Of a stretch of DNA of 64,000 nt, positions 26,331 through 34,023 are shown piece after piece (the stretch's first letter is position 1; each line of letters opens with the position of its first letter). The translations under genes and the position numbers were made by a program. The stretch comes from Terrimonas sp. Its GTDB lineage: Bacteria; Bacteroidota; Bacteroidia; Chitinophagales; Chitinophagaceae. Where the stretch lies: the NCBI RefSeq assembly GCF_003075435.1, contig NZ_QCZJ01000013.1, positions 88,857-152,856 of the forward strand, read 5' to 3'. The notes beneath the pieces were generated by a model, which saw nothing but the letters and a program-made list of their open reading frames with translations, was not told the DNA's origin and did not search any database.

Positions 26331-26373
26331 TGGCTCATCCGTTAATAATCAATCACTTCTACATCAGTTTATT

Positions 26374-27141
26374 ATGTGTGATAAGCCATTAAGAAATATC
26401 TCAGTGCTTTTGGTAGAGGATAACGAGATGAATACTTTGCTTGCTTCTGCTATTTTAAGCAGAACGGGTGCTAACATTACCGAAGCAGGAAATGGTAAAG
26501 AGGCTATTGAACTTTTGCGGCAAAAACCTTTTGACATTATTTTGATGGACCTCCATTTGCCTGTTATGAATGGGCTGGATACTACAAAGTATATCAGGAA
26601 AGAACTTAAGCTGGATGTGCCTATCATTGCTATTACTGCCAACATTATAAATGATGAAGAGAACAGGTGCCTTGAGGCAGGAATGAATGCCTTTATATCA
26701 AAACCATATACAGAAAAAAACCTGGTAGAGAAGATTTCTTATGTGCGTCATATTGCTGAAAGCAAAAAAGCGGATCAGCCCGTTTCGCCTCCCCTGGAAG
26801 AAGGTTTATTTAATTTAAATACGCTGAACGTTGTAACCCAGGGAAATACGGAACTGATGCGCACAATGCTCCAGGCGTTTATAAACCAGGCCTCCGTATC
26901 AATATATGCTTTAAAAACCGCTCTTAAGGAGAAGAACTTTATAGAAATACATGCAGCAGCTCATAGTATTAAACCAAATATTGATACACTGGAGATCACA
27001 TCTTTAAAAACCATCATCAGGCAGATAGAAGTATTGGCCGGGCAGGAAAAAGATATTGAAGAGTTGGGATACCTGATTGCAATGCTGGAATCTGTACTTA
27101 CAAAAGTTGTAGCACAATTGAAACTCCAGGAAAATATCTGA
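26374..27141 (+). CDS. Receiver plus histidine phosphotransfer (Hpt) protein
   Basis: The 255-aa protein fuses a receiver (acidic pocket VEDNE, phosphoacceptor Asp in LMDLHLP, Thr in AITAN, Lys in ISKPY) to a C-terminal Hpt domain with the phospho-accepting His in AAAHSIKPN. It lacks a kinase or DNA-binding domain, so it is a phosphorelay shuttle for a hybrid kinase coded elsewhere. The receiver resembles those at the end of hybrid kinases such as BarA/ArcB. Only 4 nt separate its stop codon from the convergent glycosidase gene. Confidence 0.9.
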   Translation: MCDKPLRNISVLLVEDNEMNTLLASAILSRTGANITEAGNGKEAIELLRQKPFDIILMDLHLPVMNGLDTTKYIRKELKLDVPIIAITANIINDEENRCLEAGMNAFISKPYTEKNLVEKISYVRHIAESKKADQPVSPPLEEGLFNLNTLNVVTQGNTELMRTMLQAFINQASVSIYALKTALKEKNFIEIHAAAHSIKPNIDTLEITSLKTIIRQIEVLAGQEKDIEELGYLIAMLESVLTKVVAQLKLQENI

Positions 27142-27145
27142 CTTA

Positions 27146-28711
27146 TTATTTAACAACCTCCCATCGTTTCCGCTCATCCGACCATTGTATTTTTTGCAGT
27201 ATACCGAGCTCACTTTCCTGGTTATTTGTATCAACGGCGGTAAGTCCTATGTAAAATTCCTTTTTTAAATCTTTTTGCTGAAGCAGGGAAGATAAAAGTA
27301 ACCGGTATTCAGCAGCATCTTTCCTGTCTGCAATTATAACAGTTGGCGGTAAGGTTGAAATGTCGATATTTTCCAGGGTAGGAAAAGTATATACGGCAAA
27401 TTTTCTGATAATTTTTTTCTGCTCAATATCAGCGAGTTTGATTTGTATCTGCTGCGTAGCTGTATTGCTGTCAACGTTTATATCAGCAATTACCGGTGGC
27501 AGGGGTTTTATACTATCAATCCATGGCATTGGCGGCAGTAGTGCAGGGTATTTGTAGTAGTGCTGTTTTAAACTGTCGTTCCAGCCGTTGGGGTTACTCA
27601 AAAATGAACGGGTGCTAAAATAAACCTGCCCCTGTATAGTAGGATATTTACGCGAATCTTCAATTTGCAGCGGAATGATTGTTTTGTCGCGCCACCTGGT
27701 GTTTGATCCTCCTTTATAAATACCCAGTCCGATATAGCATTGTTTATTATAGGTATTCCTGCTCCACCAGTCTACCAATACTTCATACGGAGCTGCTTTA
27801 TGCCCGTGTTCCCAGTATAGTTGAGGTACAACATAGTCTATATAGCCTTCTCTCAGCCATAATAATATGTCTGCGTACAGGTCGTCATAATTGGTTTGCC
27901 CTGCCCTGGTATCACTGCCCAGGCTATCTACAGATTTATTCCTCCATACACCAAACGGGCTGATGCCAAATCTGCAAAACGGTTTTTCTTCTTTAATTGC
28001 GCGGCTCAGCTTTGTGATAATAGAATCTACATTAGCCCTGCGCCAGGTATCTCTGTCGGCGCCATTGCCATATAAAGCAAAAGTCCTGTTGTCGGGAAAT
28101 TCCTTTCCGGGCATGCGGTAAGGATAAAAATAATCATCAAAATGCAGTGCATCCACATCATACCTGTTTACAATATCCCGAATTACTTTTACTACAAAAT
28201 CCTGGGCTTCTTTATTACCGGGATCAAAATATCTTTTGCCTCCATATGCCAAAAACCACTGGGGATGTACCCTGGTGATATGCGTTGGTGATACAGATGA
28301 TTTACCAATCGAAAATTCTGCCCTGTAAGGATTACACCACGCATGAAATTCCATACCGCGCTTATGTGTTTCCTCAATCATGAACTGCAGTGGATCGTAA
28401 TAAGGGTTTGGTGCTCTGCCCTGTTTGCCGGTAAGCCATTCACTCCAGGGTTCATACGGCGAAGGGTAAAAAGCATCAGCGGCAGGCCGGATTTGCATGA
28501 TGACCGCGTTCATTCCAAGATCCTTCAGCATATCAAGCAAGCGGATAAATTCAACTTTTTGTCCTTCCGAATTATAATTTCCCCGGCTGGGCCAATCAAT
28601 ATTGTCTACTGTAGCTATCCATGCGGCACGAAATTCATACTTGGGATGCTGTCCAAAGCAAGGAGAAAGAAATGCCAGCAGCGATATTGCAATAAGATAA
28701 AGGTTCTTCAT
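27146..28711 (-). CDS. GHL10-type glycoside hydrolase-like protein (DUF187)
   Basis: This secreted 521-aa protein (signal peptide ending CFGQ) has the TIM-barrel domain of the glycosyl hydrolase-like GHL10 family. Motifs include FRAAWIATVDNIDWPS near residue 27, IMQIRPAADAFYPS, HAWCNPYRAEFS and DALHFDDYFYPY. A C-terminal Ig/FnIII-like region follows from about residue 410. Homologues such as YngK are thought to act on cell-surface glycans, possibly peptidoglycan, but the activity is not established. Cys20-like lipobox positions are not clear. Confidence 0.88.
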   Translation of the reverse strand: MKNLYLIAISLLAFLSPCFGQHPKYEFRAAWIATVDNIDWPSRGNYNSEGQKVEFIRLLDMLKDLGMNAVIMQIRPAADAFYPSPYEPWSEWLTGKQGRAPNPYYDPLQFMIEETHKRGMEFHAWCNPYRAEFSIGKSSVSPTHITRVHPQWFLAYGGKRYFDPGNKEAQDFVVKVIRDIVNRYDVDALHFDDYFYPYRMPGKEFPDNRTFALYGNGADRDTWRRANVDSIITKLSRAIKEEKPFCRFGISPFGVWRNKSVDSLGSDTRAGQTNYDDLYADILLWLREGYIDYVVPQLYWEHGHKAAPYEVLVDWWSRNTYNKQCYIGLGIYKGGSNTRWRDKTIIPLQIEDSRKYPTIQGQVYFSTRSFLSNPNGWNDSLKQHYYKYPALLPPMPWIDSIKPLPPVIADINVDSNTATQQIQIKLADIEQKKIIRKFAVYTFPTLENIDISTLPPTVIIADRKDAAEYRLLLSSLLQQKDLKKEFYIGLTAVDTNNQESELGILQKIQWSDERKRWEVVK

Positions 28712-28741
28712 ACTGTAAAGAAAAGGAAATACTGGAAACGG

Positions 28742-29197
28742 TCAACCCTTATCTCTTATTTTATCAAGCAGGGCGTTTAATAATGTAGCATCTTCTTCAG
28801 AAAGGTTTTCAAGAATGGCGTCCATTTTATCATGCTTTTGGTCTAATCTTTCAAGAACTTCTTTTCCATGCTCGGTTATAGAAATGTCTACCAACCTTTT
28901 GTCGGTAATTGAAGTTTTCTTATCAGCGAGGCCTTTTAAAACCAGCCGGTCAACAATACGGCTGGTATCGCTCATTTTATCAAGCATTCTTTCCCTTATC
29001 TGCAATGTTGAAATAGGCTGGGGAAATGAGCCACGCAGTATACGGAGAATATTAAATTGCTGGGGAGTGATATTTTCTATGTCAAAAAAAGCCTTCTGGC
29101 GCTCCATCATCCAGTTGTAAGTGTAAATCAAATTGATTGCACCCTTGTGGTGTTCATTCCTGAATTTAGCCTGTTTAATATCCTTCTCTAAAGACAT
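28742..29197 (-). CDS. MarR-family transcriptional regulator
   Basis: The 151-aa protein has the MarR winged helix: the recognition region MSDTSRIVDRLVLKGLADKK (residues about 76-95) and the wing DKRLVDISITEHG. It diverges from the aminotransferase gene by 51 nt. A short GCGG/CCGC dyad overlaps its own promoter, so it may repress itself and perhaps the neighbour. The effector is unknown. Confidence 0.9.
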   Translation of the reverse strand: MSLEKDIKQAKFRNEHHKGAINLIYTYNWMMERQKAFFDIENITPQQFNILRILRGSFPQPISTLQIRERMLDKMSDTSRIVDRLVLKGLADKKTSITDKRLVDISITEHGKEVLERLDQKHDKMDAILENLSEEDATLLNALLDKIRDKG

Positions 29198-29199
29198 TA

Positions 29200-29242
29200 G
29201 CGGATGTTTACCGCAAAAATAAATTTTTTAAGGGTAATTTTG
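29200..29242. promoter_or_regulatory. Divergent promoter region marR / aminotransferase
   Basis: The minus-strand -7 TATTTTTG (29214-29221) serves marR and the plus-strand -7 TAATTTTG (29235-29242) serves the aminotransferase gene. A dyad GCGG-N7-CCGC (29200-29214) lies between the marR -7 element and the marR start codon, at the position of an operator. The aminotransferase ATG follows its -7 element by only 6 nt. Confidence 0.5.
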
Positions 29243-29248
29243 CGTGTT

Positions 29249-30550
29249 ATGCAACATACTACACAAAGCCAGCAGGATAAGGTAAATACAGGTGATTCAT
29301 TATCAAACCTGGCAGAAACGTTGATTGGCTCAGAGATTATTAAGCTGAGTGGAGAAATAAAGGAAAAAATAAAACAGGGAAACAAGATCTATAACTTTAC
29401 TATTGGAGATTTTGATCCTGCTATTTTCTCCATACCACCGGTGTTGGAAAATGAAATTATTGAAGCGTATAAACATCATTTTACCAATTATCCTGCAGCG
29501 GAGGGCAATGCTGATCTGCGTGAATCTATAGCTGCATTTTTAAAGGAAAAAGAAGGGTTGTTGTATGCGCCAGACGAAATTCTTGTAGCATCCGGCGGCA
29601 GGCCACTTATTTATGGTTTTTTCAGAACTGTTGCAGATAAGGGCGATAAGATAATTTATGCCGTGCCTTCGTGGAATAATAATCACTATACACATTTTGT
29701 AGAAGGCGTTCATTGTGAAGTTCAGGCAACTGCTGAAAACCATTTTATGCCATCTGCAAAAGACATTAAGCCGCATTTGCAGAACGCGGTAATCCTTGCG
29801 TTATGTTCCCCGCAAAACCCTACTGGCACTACCTTTCAGAAAGAAACACTGGAAGAGATATGCGATATGGTACTGGAGGAGAATAAGCAACGAACCGCAG
29901 GTCAAAAAAAATTATATGTGCTGTTTGACCAGATGTACTGGCAGCTTACTTACGGAGATATCAAACATTATGACCCTGTTTCATTACGAGCCGAGATGAA
30001 AGCATATACAGTATATGTAGATGCTATCAGTAAATGCTTTGCGGCTACAGGGGTAAGGGTAGGCTGGGCTATGGGGCCTGCAAAGATTATTAATAAGATG
30101 AAAGCGATATTATCGCATATAGGTGCATGGGCGCCTATGGCAGAGCAGAAAGCCGTAGCAAAATTTTTATTACAGAAAGAAGCCATGGATAAATATTTGC
30201 AGCATTTCAAATCGGAGGTATCTTTCAGGTTAGAAAAGATTTATGAAGGGTTTATGCAACTGAAGAAAGAAGGATTGCCGGTAGATGCCATAGCGCCACA
30301 GGCAGCAATTTATCTTACTATACAGGTAAATGCAGTGGGTAAAATGGCTGAAAATGGAACCAGGCTGCATGAACAAAAAGATGTTACAGATTATTTATTG
30401 AACGAAGCCGGATTGGCTGTTGTTCCTTTTTATGCATTTGGTGCACCTAAAAACTCAAGCTGGTACCGCCTTAGTGTAGGAACCTGTAAAAAAGAGGAAA
30501 TAAACAGCATGCTCCAGGCGTTGAGTAATGCATTAAAGAAGTTGAAATAA
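29249..30550 (+). CDS. PLP-dependent class I/II aminotransferase
   Basis: The 433-aa protein has fold-type I features: YPAAEGNADLRESI, LCSPQNPTGT, and the Schiff-base lysine in DAISKCFAATGVRVGW, followed by the arginine-binding SVGTCKKEEI near the C-terminus. It belongs to the aspartate/tyrosine aminotransferase group; the specific amino acid is not predictable. I chose the ATG at 29249 because the -7 element at 29235-29242 would lie inside the message if the ATG at 29204 were used. It leads a forward run with a DUF4197 gene 20 nt downstream. Confidence 0.88.
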   Translation: MQHTTQSQQDKVNTGDSLSNLAETLIGSEIIKLSGEIKEKIKQGNKIYNFTIGDFDPAIFSIPPVLENEIIEAYKHHFTNYPAAEGNADLRESIAAFLKEKEGLLYAPDEILVASGGRPLIYGFFRTVADKGDKIIYAVPSWNNNHYTHFVEGVHCEVQATAENHFMPSAKDIKPHLQNAVILALCSPQNPTGTTFQKETLEEICDMVLEENKQRTAGQKKLYVLFDQMYWQLTYGDIKHYDPVSLRAEMKAYTVYVDAISKCFAATGVRVGWAMGPAKIINKMKAILSHIGAWAPMAEQKAVAKFLLQKEAMDKYLQHFKSEVSFRLEKIYEGFMQLKKEGLPVDAIAPQAAIYLTIQVNAVGKMAENGTRLHEQKDVTDYLLNEAGLAVVPFYAFGAPKNSSWYRLSVGTCKKEEINSMLQALSNALKKLK

Positions 30551-30570
30551 ATTTCAGCTTCTCACAAACT

Positions 30571-31293
30571 ATGATAAAACAATATACTATGAAACAACTT
30601 GTGAGATTTTTATTGCCTGCCTGTATATTGCTGTTTTTTACCGGCTGTGAAACAGCGCAACAGGTGCTGGGCTCAATGAATACAGGAAGTGGAGCATTAA
30701 GCTCAACTGAAATTGCTTCCGGCTTAAAAGAAGCGTTGAGTATAGGTACACAAAACAGTACAGGCCGTTTGTCGGCAGTTGATGGCTTTTTTAGTAATGC
30801 AGCTATCAAAATATTATTACCCGAAGAAGCTGTGAAAGTAGAAAGTACCTTACGCAATATTGGTTTGGGAAGTTTGGTGGATAAAGCTATTCTTTCTATG
30901 AACAGGGCAGCCGAAGAGGCTTCTAAAGAAGCTACCCCGATTTTTGTAAATGCCATAAAAGAAATGACAATAACTGATGCCCTGGGTATTTTAAAAGGCG
31001 ATGACTATGCGGCTACTGATTATTTTAAAAGCAAAACTACTGCTCCGCTTACCAATGCATTTAAACCTGTAATTGAAAAAGCATTGGCTAAAACCAACGC
31101 TACAAAATACTGGAGCGATGTATTTTCAGCATACAATAAATTTACTGCCAGGCCTATAAATCCCGATTTGTCTGGTTATGTAACAGAAAAATCTTTGAGC
31201 GGTATTTTTTATGAAGTAAGTTTGGAAGAACAAAAAATCAGAAAAGATCCCGCCGCAAGGGTTACTGAATTGCTTAAGAAAGTTTTTGGATAG
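30571..31293 (+). CDS. DUF4197 lipoprotein
   Basis: The 240-aa protein has a signal peptide with lipobox FTGC (Cys26) and a helical DUF4197 body with the recurring pattern AALKEALSIGT and NAIKEMTITDALGILKGDDYAATDYFK. The family is widespread in Gram-negative bacteria and has no known role. It lies 20 nt after the aminotransferase gene and 31 nt before the GH125 gene, so the three are probably cotranscribed. A second ATG at 30589 is possible. Confidence 0.85.
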   Translation: MIKQYTMKQLVRFLLPACILLFFTGCETAQQVLGSMNTGSGALSSTEIASGLKEALSIGTQNSTGRLSAVDGFFSNAAIKILLPEEAVKVESTLRNIGLGSLVDKAILSMNRAAEEASKEATPIFVNAIKEMTITDALGILKGDDYAATDYFKSKTTAPLTNAFKPVIEKALAKTNATKYWSDVFSAYNKFTARPINPDLSGYVTEKSLSGIFYEVSLEEQKIRKDPAARVTELLKKVFG

Positions 31294-31324
31294 TAATAAT
31301 GCTGCGGGGTATATATTTAGTAAT

Positions 31325-32737
31325 ATGCTACGCAGACAATTTATACAACAAAGCACACTTGCAGCAGCAGGTATAGCAGCATCTGGTAAACTATATGCAG
31401 GTAAACCAGATTTTCCGGTAGTGCGAATAGCTGAATCAGAAAGAAAATTCAGGAGCGCAGCTGTTGAAAAAACGATTGCCGAAGTAAAAAAGAATATTGG
31501 CAATAAAGAAATCGCCTGGCTGTTTGAAAATTGTTTTCCCAATACGCTTGATACAACTGTTGTACATAAAACCATAGATGATAAGCCTGATACTTTTGTA
31601 ATTACCGGTGATATTCATGCCATGTGGTTGCGCGACAGCACCGCGCAGGTATGGCCATATATTTCATTGATAAAGGAAGATAAGGCATTGCAACAACTGG
31701 TAGCCGGTGTTATCAACCGGCAGAATGCCTGTATTATTATTGATCCGTATGCCAATGCTTTTAATGATGGTCCTACCGGCAGTGAGTGGGATAAAGATCA
31801 TACCGCAATGAAGCCGGAACTGCATGAGAGAAAATGGGAGATTGATTCATTATGTTACCCGGTAAGGCTTGCATATCATTACTGGAAAATTACGGGTGAC
31901 AGTTCACCATTTGATGAGAGATGGAAACAAGCTATGCAGCTCATTGTAAAAACATTCAGGGAGCAGCAGCGCAAAAAAGATAAAGGCCCATATACTTTTG
32001 GCAGAACTACATCGTGGTCTACAGATACAGTACCGGGCAATGGTTATGGTAATCCTGTAAAGCCGGTTGGTTTGATTGTGTCTGTTTTCCGTCCTTCAGA
32101 TGATGCTACTATATTTCCATTCCTTGTTCCTGCCAATTTTTTCGCAGTTGCATCGCTGCGGCAATTGGCTGAAATGAACAGGGCTATAGTAAAGGATGAA
32201 ACATTTGCAAAGGAATGCAGTGCTTTTGCTGATGAGGTGGAAAAAGCACTGCAGCAGTATGCTGTTGCTGCACATTCAACCTTTGGTAAGATATATGCCT
32301 ATGAAGTTGATGGTTTCGGCAATCATTTATTTATGGATGATAGTAACGTACCCAGTTTGTTAGCCCTGCCTTATTTCAGCCAGTTAAAATCAAGTGATCC
32401 TGTATACCAGAATACCCGTCGCTTTGTATTGAGTGATGGTAATCCTTATTTTTTCAAAGGCTTGGCAGGCGAAGGTGTAGGCAGTCCGCATACACTGGTA
32501 GATAATATCTGGCCTATAGGTGTTACCATCCGCGGGCTTACCAGCAATAGTGATGCTGAAATAAAAGAATGTCTTTCAATACTCCAAAAAACACATGCCG
32601 GTACAGGGTTTATGCATGAGAGCTTCAATAAAGATGACGCTTCAAAATTCACCCGTAAATGGTTTGCCTGGGCAAATACATTGTTCGGAGAGTTTGTGTT
32701 GAAAACCTATAGAGAAAAGCCTTATCTGCTGAGATGA
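31325..32737 (+). CDS. GH125 exo-alpha-1,6-mannosidase-like protein
   Basis: The protein (470 aa) matches glycoside hydrolase family 125 (formerly DUF1237), an (alpha/alpha)6 barrel. Signature stretches are GDIHAMWLRDSTAQ, YANAFNDGP, DEKHELHERKWE-like text (here KPELHERKWEIDS), and SVFRPSDDATIFPFLVPANF. Family members remove alpha-1,6-linked mannose from glycans. The leader has an RRQF start and hydrophobic core, so the enzyme is exported, possibly by Tat. There is no SusC/SusD pair nearby, so it is not part of a standard polysaccharide utilisation locus. A TTG at 31286 is rejected as start. Confidence 0.92.
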   Translation: MLRRQFIQQSTLAAAGIAASGKLYAGKPDFPVVRIAESERKFRSAAVEKTIAEVKKNIGNKEIAWLFENCFPNTLDTTVVHKTIDDKPDTFVITGDIHAMWLRDSTAQVWPYISLIKEDKALQQLVAGVINRQNACIIIDPYANAFNDGPTGSEWDKDHTAMKPELHERKWEIDSLCYPVRLAYHYWKITGDSSPFDERWKQAMQLIVKTFREQQRKKDKGPYTFGRTTSWSTDTVPGNGYGNPVKPVGLIVSVFRPSDDATIFPFLVPANFFAVASLRQLAEMNRAIVKDETFAKECSAFADEVEKALQQYAVAAHSTFGKIYAYEVDGFGNHLFMDDSNVPSLLALPYFSQLKSSDPVYQNTRRFVLSDGNPYFFKGLAGEGVGSPHTLVDNIWPIGVTIRGLTSNSDAEIKECLSILQKTHAGTGFMHESFNKDDASKFTRKWFAWANTLFGEFVLKTYREKPYLLR

Positions 32738-32809
32738 TTAAGAAAGAAATTATCTTCAAAACGTAGATACTGATATTTAAGAAATATAGGATAATGTAAA
32801 GCAAAACCT

Positions 32810-33904
32810 ATGAGCTTACTAAAAAATATTTTTGCTAAAAAAGATGAGCTGATCAGGAACTATACCGATTTCTGGAACTGGTTTCAAAAGCAGGAAAGTA
32901 ATTTTCATGCTGTTGTAAAACATCAAAAGAATATTGAAAAAGGCTTTTTCAATAAAATATCCCCCAAACTTTCAGAACTGCGGGAAGGGTATTTTTACTT
33001 AACCGGCATGTATGATGATGATACCGTTGAATTAATTTTCACTGCTGACGGTAACATTAAAAATATTGTATTTGTTGAAGAGTTAGTGGATCACGCACCC
33101 AGGATGAATGGATGGAAGTTCACAGCACTTAAACCATCGCTTGATACCCGGAATGTTAATATAAATATGTCGGGCTATACATTTAACAGCGAGAATTTAT
33201 TCTTTTATTCAAACGATTTACCCGGTTATCCAGATGAAGTTGATATTGCTATTGTCCATAGTGAATTGAACGATATCAATAAGGAACAAATCACCAACGG
33301 GATTTATATTTTTCTTGATAATTATTTGGGTGAACTTGATTTTGCAAATAACATTGATAATATAGAGGTGGTTAACCCGGCTAAGGCTGAAAAAGAACTT
33401 ATTCCTATTGAGAAGCTTAAAGATTTTTTAAACTGGAGACAAAAAGAATTTATTGAAAAATATGATGGCATTCGATATGATACGAATGATGATGAGCTCT
33501 CAATTTTAGAGGCCAAACTGGAAAGCGGTTATATGTTGATTGCTGTAATTAATACTCAACTTCTTTCCTGGAGTAATAAGGCATCGCATCCATGGATTGC
33601 TGTTATAACAATCCAATATGATGGCAGCAGGCATAATGGAATGCCGGATGACAAGGACTACGAAAAGCTAAATGAACTTGAGGATACTATCATGAAAGAA
33701 TTAGCAGACAAAGACGGCTATCTTAATATTGGAAGGCAAACAGCAAAAAATGAAAGAGAAATTTATTTTGCCTGTAAAGATTTCCGGAAGCCATCAAAGC
33801 TGTTATATAAAGTACAAAAACAATTTGAAAAAAACTTTGCAATAACATTCGATATCTACAAAGATAAATACTGGCGTTCTTTTGAGCGGTTTGAGACACA
33901 TTAA
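32810..33904 (+). CDS. DUF695-domain protein
   Basis: This 364-aa cytoplasmic protein has an unrecognised N-terminal half (residues 1-200) and a C-terminal DUF695 domain (about 208-360) with the patterns FLNWRQKEFIEKYDGI and DIYKDKYWRSFERFE. DUF695 is uncharacterised. It stands alone after the GH125 gene (72-nt gap) and ends in a strong bidirectional terminator. No function is proposed. Confidence 0.75.
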   Translation: MSLLKNIFAKKDELIRNYTDFWNWFQKQESNFHAVVKHQKNIEKGFFNKISPKLSELREGYFYLTGMYDDDTVELIFTADGNIKNIVFVEELVDHAPRMNGWKFTALKPSLDTRNVNINMSGYTFNSENLFFYSNDLPGYPDEVDIAIVHSELNDINKEQITNGIYIFLDNYLGELDFANNIDNIEVVNPAKAEKELIPIEKLKDFLNWRQKEFIEKYDGIRYDTNDDELSILEAKLESGYMLIAVINTQLLSWSNKASHPWIAVITIQYDGSRHNGMPDDKDYEKLNELEDTIMKELADKDGYLNIGRQTAKNEREIYFACKDFRKPSKLLYKVQKQFEKNFAITFDIYKDKYWRSFERFETH

Positions 33905-33972
33905 TTATTGAAAGCTTAAGTCCTGATTGTTAAAGAACTTCTGCAGAAGTTTTGAATAATAGTATTAAAAAC

Positions 33973-34010
33973 GAAAATAGCCATGAGTAAATCATGGCTA
34001 TTTTCATTTT
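33973..34010. terminator. Bidirectional terminator
   Basis: A perfect 14-bp stem, GAAAATAGCCATGA (33973-33986) and TCATGGCTATTTTC (33992-34005), flanks a 5-nt loop with T-rich sequence on both sides. It separates the convergent DUF695 and S46 peptidase genes. Confidence 0.85.
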
Positions 34011-34023
34011 ATGATTTTCGGTT

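Larger units (their letters stand above)
26047..26373. other. AT-rich intergenic region
   Basis: This 327-nt gap between divergent rpoN and the receiver-Hpt gene holds an 18-bp palindrome (26267-26284) and a -7 element (26323-26330). No ORF or RNA gene is apparent in the rest, which is AT-rich and homopolymer-laden. Confidence 0.5.

Noticed and set aside
26374..27141. The receiver-Hpt protein as a fragment of a truncated hybrid kinase
   Set aside because: It has its own promoter, ATG and full domains. Stand-alone receiver-Hpt proteins occur, so a truncation is not needed.
30471..30956. 161-codon minus-strand frame opposite the DUF4197 gene
   Set aside because: It mirrors the coding strand of the lipoprotein gene and overlaps the aminotransferase 3' end, with no family match.
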